Below, piece by piece: positions 1 to 8,143 of a stretch of DNA of 53,175 bases; positions within the stretch are counted from its first letter, which is position 1; each line of letters starts with the position of its first letter. A program made the translations under genes and the position numbers. This DNA is from JAAYEA01 sp012689325 (GTDB lineage: Bacteria > Chloroflexota > Anaerolineae > JAAYEA01). The DNA lies in assembly GCA_036841525.1 (NCBI GenBank), contig DAITVZ010000030.1:1-53175 (forward strand), read 5' to 3'. The notes under the pieces are model-generated. The model was not told the DNA's origin and did no database searches. It was given only the letters and a program-made list of their open reading frames with translations.

Positions 1-54
1 CACCGGCATTCCATGCCGCACCGGCATTCCATGCCGCACCGGCATTCCATGCCG
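1..54. repeat. Three tandem 18-bp units with a short hairpin
   Basis: The 18-bp unit CACCGGCATTCCATGCCG occurs three times in a row with no difference. Each unit holds a small hairpin, GGCAT-TCC-ATGCC. The array ends just before the -35 box of the following promoter. Related cores appear at 22100-22113 (GCCAT-TCC-ATGGC) and 37433-37445 (GGTAT-TCC-ATGCC). More copies may lie upstream of the window. Confidence 0.9.
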
Positions 55-57
55 CCT

Positions 58-86
58 TTGCTCGAGCCGGCCTTCCGTGCTATAAT
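58..86 (+). promoter_or_regulatory. Sigma70-type promoter of the M23 peptidase gene
   Basis: TTGCTC (58-63), a 17-bp spacer and TATAAT (81-86). Transcription would start near 93, so the upstream in-frame ATG codons in the 18-bp repeats and at 85 cannot be translation starts. Confidence 0.7.
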
Positions 87-129
87 GGCCCGGCAGTTCA
101 TGGCCCCCATCCTGGTTGGAGTTAGTCGG

Positions 130-1461
130 TTGCAGCCATCCCGTCGCGGCGTCTATAGCGCCCTGGCCTATCTGCTGGCCCTGGCGATCCTGTTGGTCCT
201 GGCGTGGTATCCGTCCTGGGCGGCGCGGCGCGAGTCCGCCCTGGCGGCCTCGGCCACCGAGCCCGTGCCCATCGCCGTCGTGCCCGAAGCCTCGGCGACC
301 GCCGAGCCATCGGCGACCGCCGGACCTTCGGCGACCGCCGGACCTTCGGCGACTGAGACAGCGACCGCGTCGCCGACGCTCACCGCCGCCGCGACCGAAT
401 CGCATACGACGCAGCCCTCGGCGACCGCCGAGCCATCGGCGACGCCGCCGTCATCGGCGACGCCGCCGTCATCGGCGACGCTGACTGCCACCGTTGCGCT
501 CTCCGCAACGGCGACGGCCGGGGCGTCCTCGGCGACCACGGCCACCGCCGCGTCGTCCGCGACGCCGACCGTGACCGACACCCTGGCCGCCACGGTGGCG
601 CCTAGCGAGACCCACACGCCGACGGCGATCGCCCTGCGGCCCACGCCCGATTTCTCCATCGTGGCGACGCCGGAGGCCACGCATCTGTGGCTGGGGCGTC
701 CCGTCGCGCCCGACCTGAACGACTGGCCGGACCGCTACTATCCCTACGGCTCCACCGGCGGCGCCGGCGAGTACCGCGTCCACCATGGCGTCGAGTTCAT
801 CAACGACACGGGGACGACCCTGCTGGCGGTGGCGCCGGCGCGGGTGGAGGTGGCCGGCGACGACCTGCAGCAATCCTACAGCTATATGCTGGATTACTAT
901 GGCCTGCTGGTGGTGCTGCGGCTGGAGCAAGAGTACCAGGGCCAGCCGGTCTATGTGCTCTATGGGCACCTCTCCAAGGTGCTGGTGCAGCCAGGCCAGC
1001 TCGTGGACCCCGGCGACCCCATCGGCGAGATCGGGGCCTCGGGCGTGGCGCTGGGGCCGCATCTGCACTTTGAGGTGCGCGTGGGGGCCAACGACTTTTG
1101 GTCCACCCGCAGCCCGGACCTCTGGCTCAAGCCGCTGGCGGGCATGGGCACCATCGTCGGGCGGGTGCTCAACGCCCAGGGCCAGCCGCTGCCCGAGGCG
1201 CACGTCCAGATCAGCCGCGCCGCGACGCCGGACAAGGCCTGGCGGCAGACCTGGACCTACACCACCCGCGATATCGAGATCGACGGGCGGCGCTACATCG
1301 ACCAGGTCAACCCCGACGACGCATGGCCGGAGACCTGGACCATGGGCGAGGTCCCCGCGGGGAGCTATATCGTCGGCGTGCGCGTGAACGACAAGTCCTA
1401 TACCGAGCTGGTCACCGTCCAAGAGGGGCAGATCAGCTATGTGGTGCTACAGGTCGAGTGA
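130..1461 (+). CDS. Membrane-anchored M23-family peptidase with a low-complexity stalk
   Basis: Probable peptidoglycan endopeptidase of the LytM/M23 family, held at the outer face of the membrane. A hydrophobic anchor (about residues 8-28) is followed by a Ser/Ala/Thr/Pro stalk (about 40-180) built from near-tandem codons. The peptidase domain (about 190-345) shows H218-H-G-V-E222, a YGHL motif and the H311-L-H313 metal motif. The C-terminal 100 residues look like a carboxypeptidase-regulatory or Ig-type domain. The family usually has HxGxD at the first metal site; here the acid is Glu, which still can bind zinc. I chose the TTG at 130 because GGAG lies 9 bases upstream and it follows the promoter; ATG 85 or 100 are alternatives. 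Function is inferred from motifs only. Confidence 0.8.
   Translation: MQPSRRGVYSALAYLLALAILLVLAWYPSWAARRESALAASATEPVPIAVVPEASATAEPSATAGPSATAGPSATETATASPTLTAAATESHTTQPSATAEPSATPPSSATPPSSATLTATVALSATATAGASSATTATAASSATPTVTDTLAATVAPSETHTPTAIALRPTPDFSIVATPEATHLWLGRPVAPDLNDWPDRYYPYGSTGGAGEYRVHHGVEFINDTGTTLLAVAPARVEVAGDDLQQSYSYMLDYYGLLVVLRLEQEYQGQPVYVLYGHLSKVLVQPGQLVDPGDPIGEIGASGVALGPHLHFEVRVGANDFWSTRSPDLWLKPLAGMGTIVGRVLNAQGQPLPEAHVQISRAATPDKAWRQTWTYTTRDIEIDGRRYIDQVNPDDAWPETWTMGEVPAGSYIVGVRVNDKSYTELVTVQEGQISYVVLQVE
301..360 (+). repeat. Tandem codon repeats in the stalk of the M23 protein
   Basis: The 18-bp unit CCTTCGGCGACCGCCGGA and near variants repeat in frame here and encode PSATAG units. A second set encoding SSATPP lies at about 440-480. 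Length variation by slippage is likely. Confidence 0.6.
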
Positions 1462-1496
1462 GAGCGATACCATATCCTAGGGAAAAGGGGTGTGCC

Positions 1497-3071
1497 ATGT
1501 CTCGAATTCTGGATCAACTGACGCTGGACGACAAGTCATTTTGGAAGGGCAAGGGCGCCGAGCTGCCCAAGTACGACCGCAAGGCCCTGCCGGTCAAGGC
1601 GCTGTGCTTCTCCGCGGGGCGCATGGCCTACGGCCACACCGGCGACATCCTGCAAGACCTGCTCAACCAGGGCGACGCCGACGGCACGATGGTGGGCATC
1701 GAGACCTTTGCCCATCGCTACGTCGCCGAGCTGGCCGCCTCCGACTATTTGATGACCCAGTTGATCTATGAGAACGAGAAGGGCGAGGTCGTGCCCAAGG
1801 TGCAGGGCGCCATCGCCAACGTCCTTTTCGTGGACGCCGACGCCAAGAGCCTCACCTTCCGCAAGATGCTGCAATACGCCCGCGACCCGAAGCTCCAGTT
1901 CGCCACCATCAACGCGCCCGAGATGGTTTACGGCGTGGTCTACAAAGGCGGCGAGTTCGCCGAGCCGGTGAACAAGAACCTGATCAAGGACATCGAGGAA
2001 GGGACCTTCACCACCGACCCGGCCAAGTGGACCGCCTTCGCCCTGGAGCGCTTCAACGCGGGGCTCAAGTTCGCCCTGGTGAGCTGCACCAACTTTTCCG
2101 GCAACGGCCACTACACCGGCGGCACCGTGCGCGCCGTGGCCCGCGGCTGGGAGGAGCGCGGCTTTGCGCCCAAGGGCTTCACCGCCTACCTCGCTGACCC
2201 GTCCCGGTTCAGCTTTCCCAACTGCATGATCGACCGCATCGCCGTGCCGCCGGACGCCAAGACGCAAGAGGTGATGGACAAGCTGGGCGTGCTCTCCAAT
2301 ATCGTCGTCACCGAGCGGACCCGCTATTGGGCGGTGGAGGATGCCTTCCCCGCCGGGCGTCCCGCGCTGGAGAACGCCGTGGGCGTGTTCATGGAGGATA
2401 GCTACGAGCAGGTCAAAAAGTACGAGGACATGAAACTGCGCATCCTCAACATGGCCCACTCCACCATCGCCGGGCTGGGCATCCTGCTGGGCTATCGCGG
2501 CCCCTACGCCATCTATCGCGCCATGCAGGACCCCGACCTCCGCGCCGTGATCGAGCGGATCATCAACATCGTCGTGGACACCGTCGAGTGGCCGCGCAAG
2601 ATGAGCCCCAAGGATTTCGCCCGGGACACCTATATCCGGCTCGATAACCCCAACATCCCCGACGACCCCATGCGCATCGCCTTCAACGCCAGCGCCAAGA
2701 TGCTGCCGCGGTTCATGGACACCTATTTCGTTGGCCGCGAGAAGGGCATGAGCGAGGATGCGCTCGAGATCGTGCTGCTGCCAGTGGCCGGTTTCCTGCG
2801 CTACACCCTGGCGCTGGATGATGCCGGGGAGGCCTACAACCTGGAGAACGACCCCATCAAGGACAAGCTGATGGAGGTGGGGCAGAAGGCCAAGCTGGGC
2901 GACACCGCTTCCGTGGCGGCGCTGGCCGAGCTGATCGCCCGCGCCGACGTGATGGGCAAGGACCTTTACGCCTACGGCGGGACCGGCAAGCGCCTGGAGG
3001 CGCTCACCGCCAAGATGCTGGCGGGGACCGGCGCCGTCCGCAAGACGGTCAAGGCCGCGCTGGCCAAGTAG
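1497..3071 (+). CDS. Mannitol dehydrogenase family (long-chain polyol dehydrogenase)
   Basis: A 524-residue protein of the polyol-specific long-chain dehydrogenase family (mannitol 2-dehydrogenase, fructuronate or tagaturonate reductase relatives), NAD(P)-dependent and cytoplasmic. The family's catalytic signature K-x4-N-x2-H is present as K313, N318 and H321 in the stretch MKLRILNMAH. The usual substrate is a hexitol, pentitol or hexuronate. The start at ATG 1497 follows AAAGGGG. It sits 35 bases after the M23 gene, so it may be co-transcribed, although the functions are unrelated. A strong terminator follows. The exact sugar cannot be told from sequence; the N-terminal part is divergent from well-studied members. 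Confidence 0.8.
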   Translation: MSRILDQLTLDDKSFWKGKGAELPKYDRKALPVKALCFSAGRMAYGHTGDILQDLLNQGDADGTMVGIETFAHRYVAELAASDYLMTQLIYENEKGEVVPKVQGAIANVLFVDADAKSLTFRKMLQYARDPKLQFATINAPEMVYGVVYKGGEFAEPVNKNLIKDIEEGTFTTDPAKWTAFALERFNAGLKFALVSCTNFSGNGHYTGGTVRAVARGWEERGFAPKGFTAYLADPSRFSFPNCMIDRIAVPPDAKTQEVMDKLGVLSNIVVTERTRYWAVEDAFPAGRPALENAVGVFMEDSYEQVKKYEDMKLRILNMAHSTIAGLGILLGYRGPYAIYRAMQDPDLRAVIERIINIVVDTVEWPRKMSPKDFARDTYIRLDNPNIPDDPMRIAFNASAKMLPRFMDTYFVGREKGMSEDALEIVLLPVAGFLRYTLALDDAGEAYNLENDPIKDKLMEVGQKAKLGDTASVAALAELIARADVMGKDLYAYGGTGKRLEALTAKMLAGTGAVRKTVKAALAK

Positions 3072-3095
3072 CGCCTAACCTCGCAGGACGAGCCC

Positions 3096-3137
3096 AGACC
3101 CTAGGGGTTTTCTTGAACCCCTGGGGTCTTTTCTTTG
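3096..3137 (+). terminator. Rho-independent terminator overlapping the end of the convergent gene
   Basis: A 14-bp stem with one mismatch (arms 3096-3109 and 3116-3129), a 6-base loop and a T-rich run TTTTCTTT. It ends the dehydrogenase gene. The stop codon of the convergent minus-strand gene (3101-3103) lies inside the left arm. Confidence 0.85.
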
Positions 3138-4222
3138 TTCCCCCGCAGCGCGCCACGCGCCAGGAACGGCACCACGAGCAGGATAAGGATCTGGCGGGTG
3201 ACGTGCACCGCCGTGACCAGCGGCACGTCGCCGCCCAGCTCGCCGGCCAGGATGATCATCGTCTCGGCGCCGCCCGCCGCGCTGGCCACCAGGCAAGTCA
3301 CCGGGTCGAGCCCGGTCAGGCGCCAGAGCAGCCAGGCCAGCGCCAGCCCGGCCGCCAGGAAAAAGGCGGTCATGGTGAGCCCGGCGACGGCGAAGGGCTG
3401 GAAGGCCCGCAGCGTCTTGCGGCTGATGGAGGCGCCCAGCCCCGAGCCGATCACCCACTGGGCAAAGATGCGCCAGGTTACCGGCGTGGCGCTGGCCTGG
3501 ATCCAGGCCGCGTTGAGGACCGCGGCGATGGCCAGGCTGGCCAGCAGGTCCCCGGCCGGAACGCCGGTTCGCGTCGCCAGCAGCCCGCCGGCGATGCCCA
3601 CGACCAGCAGCACCGCCAGGGGCCAGAACCCCGCCGTCTCCGCGGGCCCGGAAGCCGTCAGGGCCACCGCGGCTGCGGGCTCGAAAAAGGCGCGCGCCAG
3701 CGAGGGGATCAGCAGCATGATGCTCACCAGGCGTACCAGGTGCAGGCTGGCCACCACGGGGCCATCGCCGCCCAGGTCCTCGGCCAGCGCGACCATGGCC
3801 GAGAGCACGCCGGGGGCGGCGCCGCTAAAGGCCGTGGCCAGCGACATGCCGGTGACACGGTGGATGATCCGCGCCACCAGCAGCCCGGCGCCCACCATGG
3901 CCACGATGATGAGCAGCACCGGGCCCATGGCCGCGGCCACCGTGCGCAGCGTCGCCAGGGTCACCGTCGCGCCGATGGTGAGGCCGAGGACGATCCGCGC
4001 CACCCGCCGCATCCAGCTTGGCGGGTTGACCAGCGGCGCGCCGAGCAGGCTGGCCGCGCCGGTGATGGCCATGGCGCCGATGATCATCCCGCCGGGGAGG
4101 TGGTAGCGCTGCGCCAAAGCCGCGCCGAGCCCTCCCAGCAGCAGGGTCAGCGCCAGCCGCCAGGAAAACCCCGCCTTGTGAACCAGCGCCCCCGCTTGTC
4201 TGCCGCACTCTCGCATGACCAA
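3101..4222 (-). CDS. AbrB-family integral membrane protein
   Basis: A 373-residue protein, hydrophobic throughout, with about ten predicted membrane segments in two similar halves. Gly-rich segments such as LPGGMIIGAM and LVASAAGGAETM match the AbrB family (pfam05145, once called ammonia monooxygenase-like). Family members are putative transporters or regulators of unknown substrate; this is not the DNA-binding AbrB. It is a single gene with its own promoter. The last residues NKEKTPGVQENP are encoded by the terminator of the convergent gene, so the tail is probably not under strong selection. Confidence 0.75.
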   Translation of the reverse strand: MVMRECGRQAGALVHKAGFSWRLALTLLLGGLGAALAQRYHLPGGMIIGAMAITGAASLLGAPLVNPPSWMRRVARIVLGLTIGATVTLATLRTVAAAMGPVLLIIVAMVGAGLLVARIIHRVTGMSLATAFSGAAPGVLSAMVALAEDLGGDGPVVASLHLVRLVSIMLLIPSLARAFFEPAAAVALTASGPAETAGFWPLAVLLVVGIAGGLLATRTGVPAGDLLASLAIAAVLNAAWIQASATPVTWRIFAQWVIGSGLGASISRKTLRAFQPFAVAGLTMTAFFLAAGLALAWLLWRLTGLDPVTCLVASAAGGAETMIILAGELGGDVPLVTAVHVTRQILILLVVPFLARGALRGNKEKTPGVQENP

Positions 4223-4288
4223 CGCTCTGACTCCCCACTCGTATGCCGGCCTGGCCGGCGGCGCCCGCTCGAAGGCGGCCAGGCGCCG

Positions 4289-4316
4289 ATTATAGCCGAT
4301 GCTTCGGAACCGTCAA
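4289..4316 (-). promoter_or_regulatory. Promoter of the AbrB-family gene
   Basis: On the minus strand, TTGACG (4316-4311), a 16-bp spacer and TATAAT (4294-4289). It lies 67 bases upstream of the start codon. Confidence 0.65.
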
Positions 4317-4335
4317 ATGGTCGCGCGCCGCTGTA

Positions 4336-4402
4336 GGGGCGAACCTCGTGTTCGCCCCCGATATGTTCGCCCCCGATGTGTTCGCCCCCGATATGTTCGC
4401 CC
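4336..4402. repeat. GGGGCGA palindrome extended into a 15-bp tandem array
   Basis: An imperfect palindrome at 4336-4358 (GGGGCGAAC...GTTCGCCCC) is followed by tandem copies of GTTCGCCCCCGATAT at 4350-4364, 4365-4379 and 4380-4394, plus a partial copy. The array is the right arm of the palindrome copied several times. The same palindrome family occurs at 8838-8896 and 18144-18219. Confidence 0.8.
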
Positions 4403-4408
4403 TGCGAA

Positions 4409-4453
4409 TTGGACAAGTTGCGCCGCTCTGCGTATAATAGAACTCTAGTTCTA
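4409..4453 (+). promoter_or_regulatory. uvrB promoter with LexA-like operator
   Basis: TGGACA (4410-4415), a 17-bp spacer and TATAAT (4433-4438). Overlapping the last base of the -10 and the start region is the perfect palindrome TAGAACTCTAGTTCTA (4438-4453). It contains GAAC-N4-GTTC, the core of the Gram-positive type LexA (Cheo) box. Its place at -10/+1 of a classic SOS gene supports direct repression by LexA. Confidence 0.8.
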
Positions 4454-4479
4454 GGCACGCCACGGAAGGAGCGAGACCC

Positions 4480-6504
4480 ATGCCGCCATTCCAGTTGGTT
4501 TCCGATTTCCGTCCCACCGGCGACCAGCCCCAGGCCCTCGCCCAGTTGGTGGAAGGGCTCCAGAAAGGCTACAAGCACCAGACCCTCTTGGGCGCCACGG
4601 GCACGGGCAAGACCTACGTCATGGCCTGCATCATCGAGCAGACGCAGCGCCCCGCCATCGTCCTGGCGCACAACAAGACCCTGGCGGCGCAGCTCTACGC
4701 CGAGTTCAAAGAGTTCTTTCCCCACAACGCCGTGGAATACTTTGTCAGCTATTACGACTATTACCAGCCTGAGGCCTATATCCCCCAGACCGATACCTAC
4801 ATCGAAAAGGACTCGGCCATCAACGACGAGATCAACAAGCTGCGGCTGGCCAGCACCGCCTCGCTGCTGAGCCGCCGGGATACCATCATCGTCGCCAGCG
4901 TCTCGTGCATCTATAGCCTCGGCTCGCCGGACGAGTACGGCGCGGACGTGATCAACCTGCACGTCGGCGAGTGGGTGCGGCGCGACCGGCTGCTCCGCCA
5001 CCTCACCGAGGTCTATTACGAGCGCAACGACGTGGCCTTCACCCAGGGGCACTTTCGCGTCCGCGGCGACACGGTGGACATCTTTCCCGCCTACCGCGAT
5101 ACGGCGGTGCGGGTCGCCTTCTGGGGCGACGACGTGGAGCGCATCACCGAGATCGACCCGCTGACCGGCGAGATCCTGGAAGAACTGGCCGAGGTTGCCA
5201 TCTTTCCCGCCAAGCATTTCGTCACCAACGAGGAGCGGCTGACCGTGGCCCTACCGGCCATCGAGCGCGAGCTGGAGGAGCGCCTGGCCTACTTGCGCGC
5301 CCACGACAAGCTGCTGGAGGCGCAGCGCCTGGAGCAGCGCACCCGCTACGACCTGGAGATGATCCGCGAGGTGGGCTATTGCTCCGGCATCGAGAACTAT
5401 TCCCGGCATCTCTCGGGGCGCGAGGAGGGGCAGCAGCCCTGGACCCTGCTGGACTACTTTCCCGAGGACTATTTGATGTTCGTGGACGAGTCGCACATCT
5501 CGCTGCCGCAGGTGCGGGGGATGTTCAACGGCGACCGCGCCCGCAAGCAGGTGCTGATCGACTTTGGCTTCCGGCTCCCCTCCGCGCTGGACAACCGGCC
5601 GCTGACCTTTGCCGAGTTCGAAAAGACGCTCAACCAGGTGATCTATACCACCGCCACTCCCGGCCCCTACGAGCTGGAGCACTCGGAGCAGGTGGTGGAG
5701 CAGATCATCCGGCCCACCGGGCTGGTGGATCCGGCGGTGGAGGTGCGCCCCACCAAGGGCCAGATCGACGACCTGGTGGGCGAGATCAAGGCGCGATCGG
5801 CGCGGGGCGAGCGCACCCTGGTGACCACGCTCACCAAACGCATGGCCGAGGACCTGGCCGACTATTTGGCCGAGCTCGAGATGAAGGTCCACTACCTTCA
5901 CTCCGAGGTGCAGACCCTGGAGCGGGTGGAGATATTGCGCGACCTGCGCCTGGGCGTCTATGACGTGGTGGTGGGCATCAACCTGCTGCGGGAGGGCCTG
6001 GACCTGCCGGAGGTTTCGCTGGTGGCGATCCTGGACGCGGACAAGGAGGGCTTTTTGCGCTCTAGCACCTCGCTGATCCAGACCATCGGCCGCGCGGCGC
6101 GGCACATCAACGGCAAGGTGTTGATGTACGCCGACACGGTGACGCGCTCCATGCAGGAGGCCATTGACGAGACGGACCGGCGCCGCAAAAAGCAGGTGGA
6201 CTATAACCTGGAGCACGACATCACCCCGGCCAGCATCGTCAAAGAGGTTCGCGACCTGACCGACCGGGTGCATAGCCTGGCGGAGGAAAAGCCGACTTAC
6301 CAGGCGGCCCCTGCCATGCCGCGCGACGAGTCGGTGCGCCTGATCGACGAGCTGGAGAAGCAGATGAAGGCGGCCGCGGCCGAGCTCGAGTTCGAGAAGG
6401 CGGCGCTCTTGCGCGACCAGATCCTCGACCTGCGCCGCAACCTGGAGGACGATGGCAGCCCGGAATGGCAGCGGGTGATGCGCCAGCGCCAGCCGCGCCG
6501 CTAG
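4480..6504 (+). CDS. UvrABC system protein B (excinuclease subunit)
   Basis: Full-length UvrB, 674 residues, the damage-verifying helicase-like subunit of nucleotide excision repair that hands DNA from UvrA to UvrC. Visible are Walker A G38-ATGTGKT45, the aromatic beta-hairpin YYDYYQPEAYIPQTDTYI (about 91-108), the DESH box at 336-339, the C-terminal helicase motifs and a UVR domain at about 625-665 that binds UvrC. AAGGAG lies 8 bases before ATG 4480. It is transcribed alone from a promoter with a LexA-like box, so it should be DNA-damage-inducible. Nothing is truncated. Confidence 0.97.
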   Translation: MPPFQLVSDFRPTGDQPQALAQLVEGLQKGYKHQTLLGATGTGKTYVMACIIEQTQRPAIVLAHNKTLAAQLYAEFKEFFPHNAVEYFVSYYDYYQPEAYIPQTDTYIEKDSAINDEINKLRLASTASLLSRRDTIIVASVSCIYSLGSPDEYGADVINLHVGEWVRRDRLLRHLTEVYYERNDVAFTQGHFRVRGDTVDIFPAYRDTAVRVAFWGDDVERITEIDPLTGEILEELAEVAIFPAKHFVTNEERLTVALPAIERELEERLAYLRAHDKLLEAQRLEQRTRYDLEMIREVGYCSGIENYSRHLSGREEGQQPWTLLDYFPEDYLMFVDESHISLPQVRGMFNGDRARKQVLIDFGFRLPSALDNRPLTFAEFEKTLNQVIYTTATPGPYELEHSEQVVEQIIRPTGLVDPAVEVRPTKGQIDDLVGEIKARSARGERTLVTTLTKRMAEDLADYLAELEMKVHYLHSEVQTLERVEILRDLRLGVYDVVVGINLLREGLDLPEVSLVAILDADKEGFLRSSTSLIQTIGRAARHINGKVLMYADTVTRSMQEAIDETDRRRKKQVDYNLEHDITPASIVKEVRDLTDRVHSLAEEKPTYQAAPAMPRDESVRLIDELEKQMKAAAAELEFEKAALLRDQILDLRRNLEDDGSPEWQRVMRQRQPRR

Positions 6505-6594
6505 GGCCGCGCCTCTTCCAGGCGTTGCCGCACGATCTCCCACGGGCGGCTCACCTTGGCCGCCCAGGGGGTGTGGCGGGCCTCGCTCACGGCC

Positions 6595-6969
6595 TCATTG
6601 GCCTTGCGGTCCCGCGCCCCGCCGGCGATGGGCGACCACATAGCTCGCGGCGCCCGCGGCCACCGCCACCCCGACCAGGCCAGCCACCAAGAGCAAGGGC
6701 GAGCCATTTCCCCCCTCCGGGACGATCACCGGCTCCGGGGTGAGGGTAGGGATGGGCGTGGGGCTGGCGCGTCCGGGCAGTGCGCCGGTCGGCTTGGCCT
6801 CCGCGCCGTCGGGGAGCGGCGTCTTGGTGGGCACGCTCTGGCGGAAGGGGCTGTTGGCTGGCGCGGCCCAGGCATCAAAAGCCAGGGCGAAGGTGGACAT
6901 CAGCAGCGCCGCCAGGGCGATGCAGAGCAGCGGATAGGATAGCCGGCGATGGTTGCGGTCACGGTTCAT
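6595..6969 (-). CDS. Small two-span membrane protein, probably frameshifted near its end
   Basis: A 124-residue protein not recognised by family. A signal or anchor segment (about residues 10-32) is followed by a Pro/Thr-rich linker and a second hydrophobic segment (about 88-110) ending SYVVAHRRR. The start at 6969 is preceded by GGAGG. After residue 114 the frame runs out in ten Arg/Gly/Gln-rich residues. From about 6610 to the stop at 6501 another minus-strand frame shows the high GC3 of real genes and encodes a charged tail (RDRKANEAVSEARHT and onward, ending LEEARP). An indel in the run CGGCGGGGCGCGGG would join the two. It lies downstream of wecB and may be in the same operon. Confidence 0.6.
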   Translation of the reverse strand: MNRDRNHRRLSYPLLCIALAALLMSTFALAFDAWAAPANSPFRQSVPTKTPLPDGAEAKPTGALPGRASPTPIPTLTPEPVIVPEGGNGSPLLLVAGLVGVAVAAGAASYVVAHRRRGAGPQGQ

Positions 6970-7069
6970 GCTCGTGGATATCCTCCCAATGGGGTTGGTC
7001 CAGCCCCGACCCGCTCGTGGGCCGGAGCGACAGCCGAAGGAATGCTTCCTGCGCGCTTGCCAGCATGGT

Positions 7070-8143
7070 CTAGCCCACCTCCGCCAGCAGGTCCACGATC
7101 TTGACGTGGGCCCGCCCGTCCCCAAAGAGCGTGGCGCCGCCCGCTGCCGGGGCGCGGGGCGCGGCCCCGCTGGCCGACGCGGCCGCCAGGATTCGCTGCG
7201 TCTCGGCTCCGGCCAGGGTGTTCCAGCCCGCCTCTACCGTCTCCACCCACTCGGTCTCGTCGCGCAGGGTGACGCAGGGCACGGCCAGGAAATAGGCCTC
7301 CTTTTGCACGCCGCCCGAATCGGTCAGGATCAGGCGGGCGTTCATCTCGAGCGCGAGCATGTCCAGGTAGCCCACCGGCTCCAGGACCAGCACGTGCGCC
7401 GCCAGGGCGAGCCCCTGCTGCGCCAGCACCTTGCGCGTGCGGGGGTGCAGCGGGAGCGCGATGGGCCCGGGCAGCGCGTTCAGCGCGGCGACGATGCCCC
7501 GCAGCCGCGCGGGATCGTCGGTGTTCTCGGCGCGGTGGATGGTGGCCAGGAGGTAGCCCTTCACCTCCAGCCCCAGCCGTGCCAGGATGCCGGAGCGCTG
7601 CCGGGCGATCCCGGCGTTGTGCAGCACGGCGTCGTACATGACGTCGCCGGTGAGGTGCGCGCCGCGGGTGAGCCCCTCCCGCGCCAGGTTGCGCAGCGCC
7701 GTCTCGGTGGGGCAGCAGAGGATGTCCGAGACGTGGTCGGTGAGCACGCGGTTGAGCTCCTCGGGCATGGCGCGGTTGCCGCTGCGCAGCCCGGCCTCCA
7801 CGTGGAGCAGCGGGACGTGGCGTTTGGCCGCCACCAGCGCGCCGGCCAGCGTCGAGTTGGTGTCGCCATAGACGATGGCGGCCTGGGGCGCCTCCCGCTC
7901 CAGCACCTCCTCCAGGCGGATCATCATCTCGCCGGTCTGGCGCCCCTGCGTGCCCGACCCGACGCCCAGGTTATAGTCCGGCGCGGGGATCTCCAGCTCG
8001 CGGAAAAAGACCTCGGACAGGTTGTCGTCATAGTGCTGGCCGGTGTGCACCAGCACCTCGCGGTGCCAGCGGCGCAGGTAACGGCTGACCGGCGCCAGCT
8101 TGATGAACTGCGGCCTGGCCCCCACGACGGTGAGCACCTTCAT
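7070..8143 (-). CDS. UDP-N-acetylglucosamine 2-epimerase, non-hydrolysing
   Basis: Interconverts UDP-GlcNAc and UDP-ManNAc for cell-surface polysaccharide synthesis. It is 357 residues, normal for the WecB/MnaA family. Family motifs are clear: MKVLTVVGARPQFIKLAP at the N-terminus, GDTNS, HVEAGLRS, NRVLTDH, HRAEN and LTDSGGVQKEA. The start codon overlaps the gmhA stop by four bases (ATGA), so the two are translationally coupled. The C-terminus has an Ala-rich insertion, AAASASGAAPRAPAAGG, which probably is a loop. The small membrane-protein gene follows about 100 bases downstream. Confidence 0.93.
   Translation of the reverse strand: MKVLTVVGARPQFIKLAPVSRYLRRWHREVLVHTGQHYDDNLSEVFFRELEIPAPDYNLGVGSGTQGRQTGEMMIRLEEVLEREAPQAAIVYGDTNSTLAGALVAAKRHVPLLHVEAGLRSGNRAMPEELNRVLTDHVSDILCCPTETALRNLAREGLTRGAHLTGDVMYDAVLHNAGIARQRSGILARLGLEVKGYLLATIHRAENTDDPARLRGIVAALNALPGPIALPLHPRTRKVLAQQGLALAAHVLVLEPVGYLDMLALEMNARLILTDSGGVQKEAYFLAVPCVTLRDETEWVETVEAGWNTLAGAETQRILAAASASGAAPRAPAAGGATLFGDGRAHVKIVDLLAEVG

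Noticed and set aside
1..54. CRISPR array
   Set aside because: The three units are directly adjacent with no spacers.
1098..1496. Upstream extension of the mannitol-dehydrogenase-family protein
   Set aside because: It overlaps the M23 domain out of frame; a start with RBS is at 1497.
3113..4336. Long plus-strand open frames opposite the AbrB-family gene
   Set aside because: Low-complexity Gln/Arg/Gly-rich products, no RBS, and codon use that mirrors the minus-strand gene.
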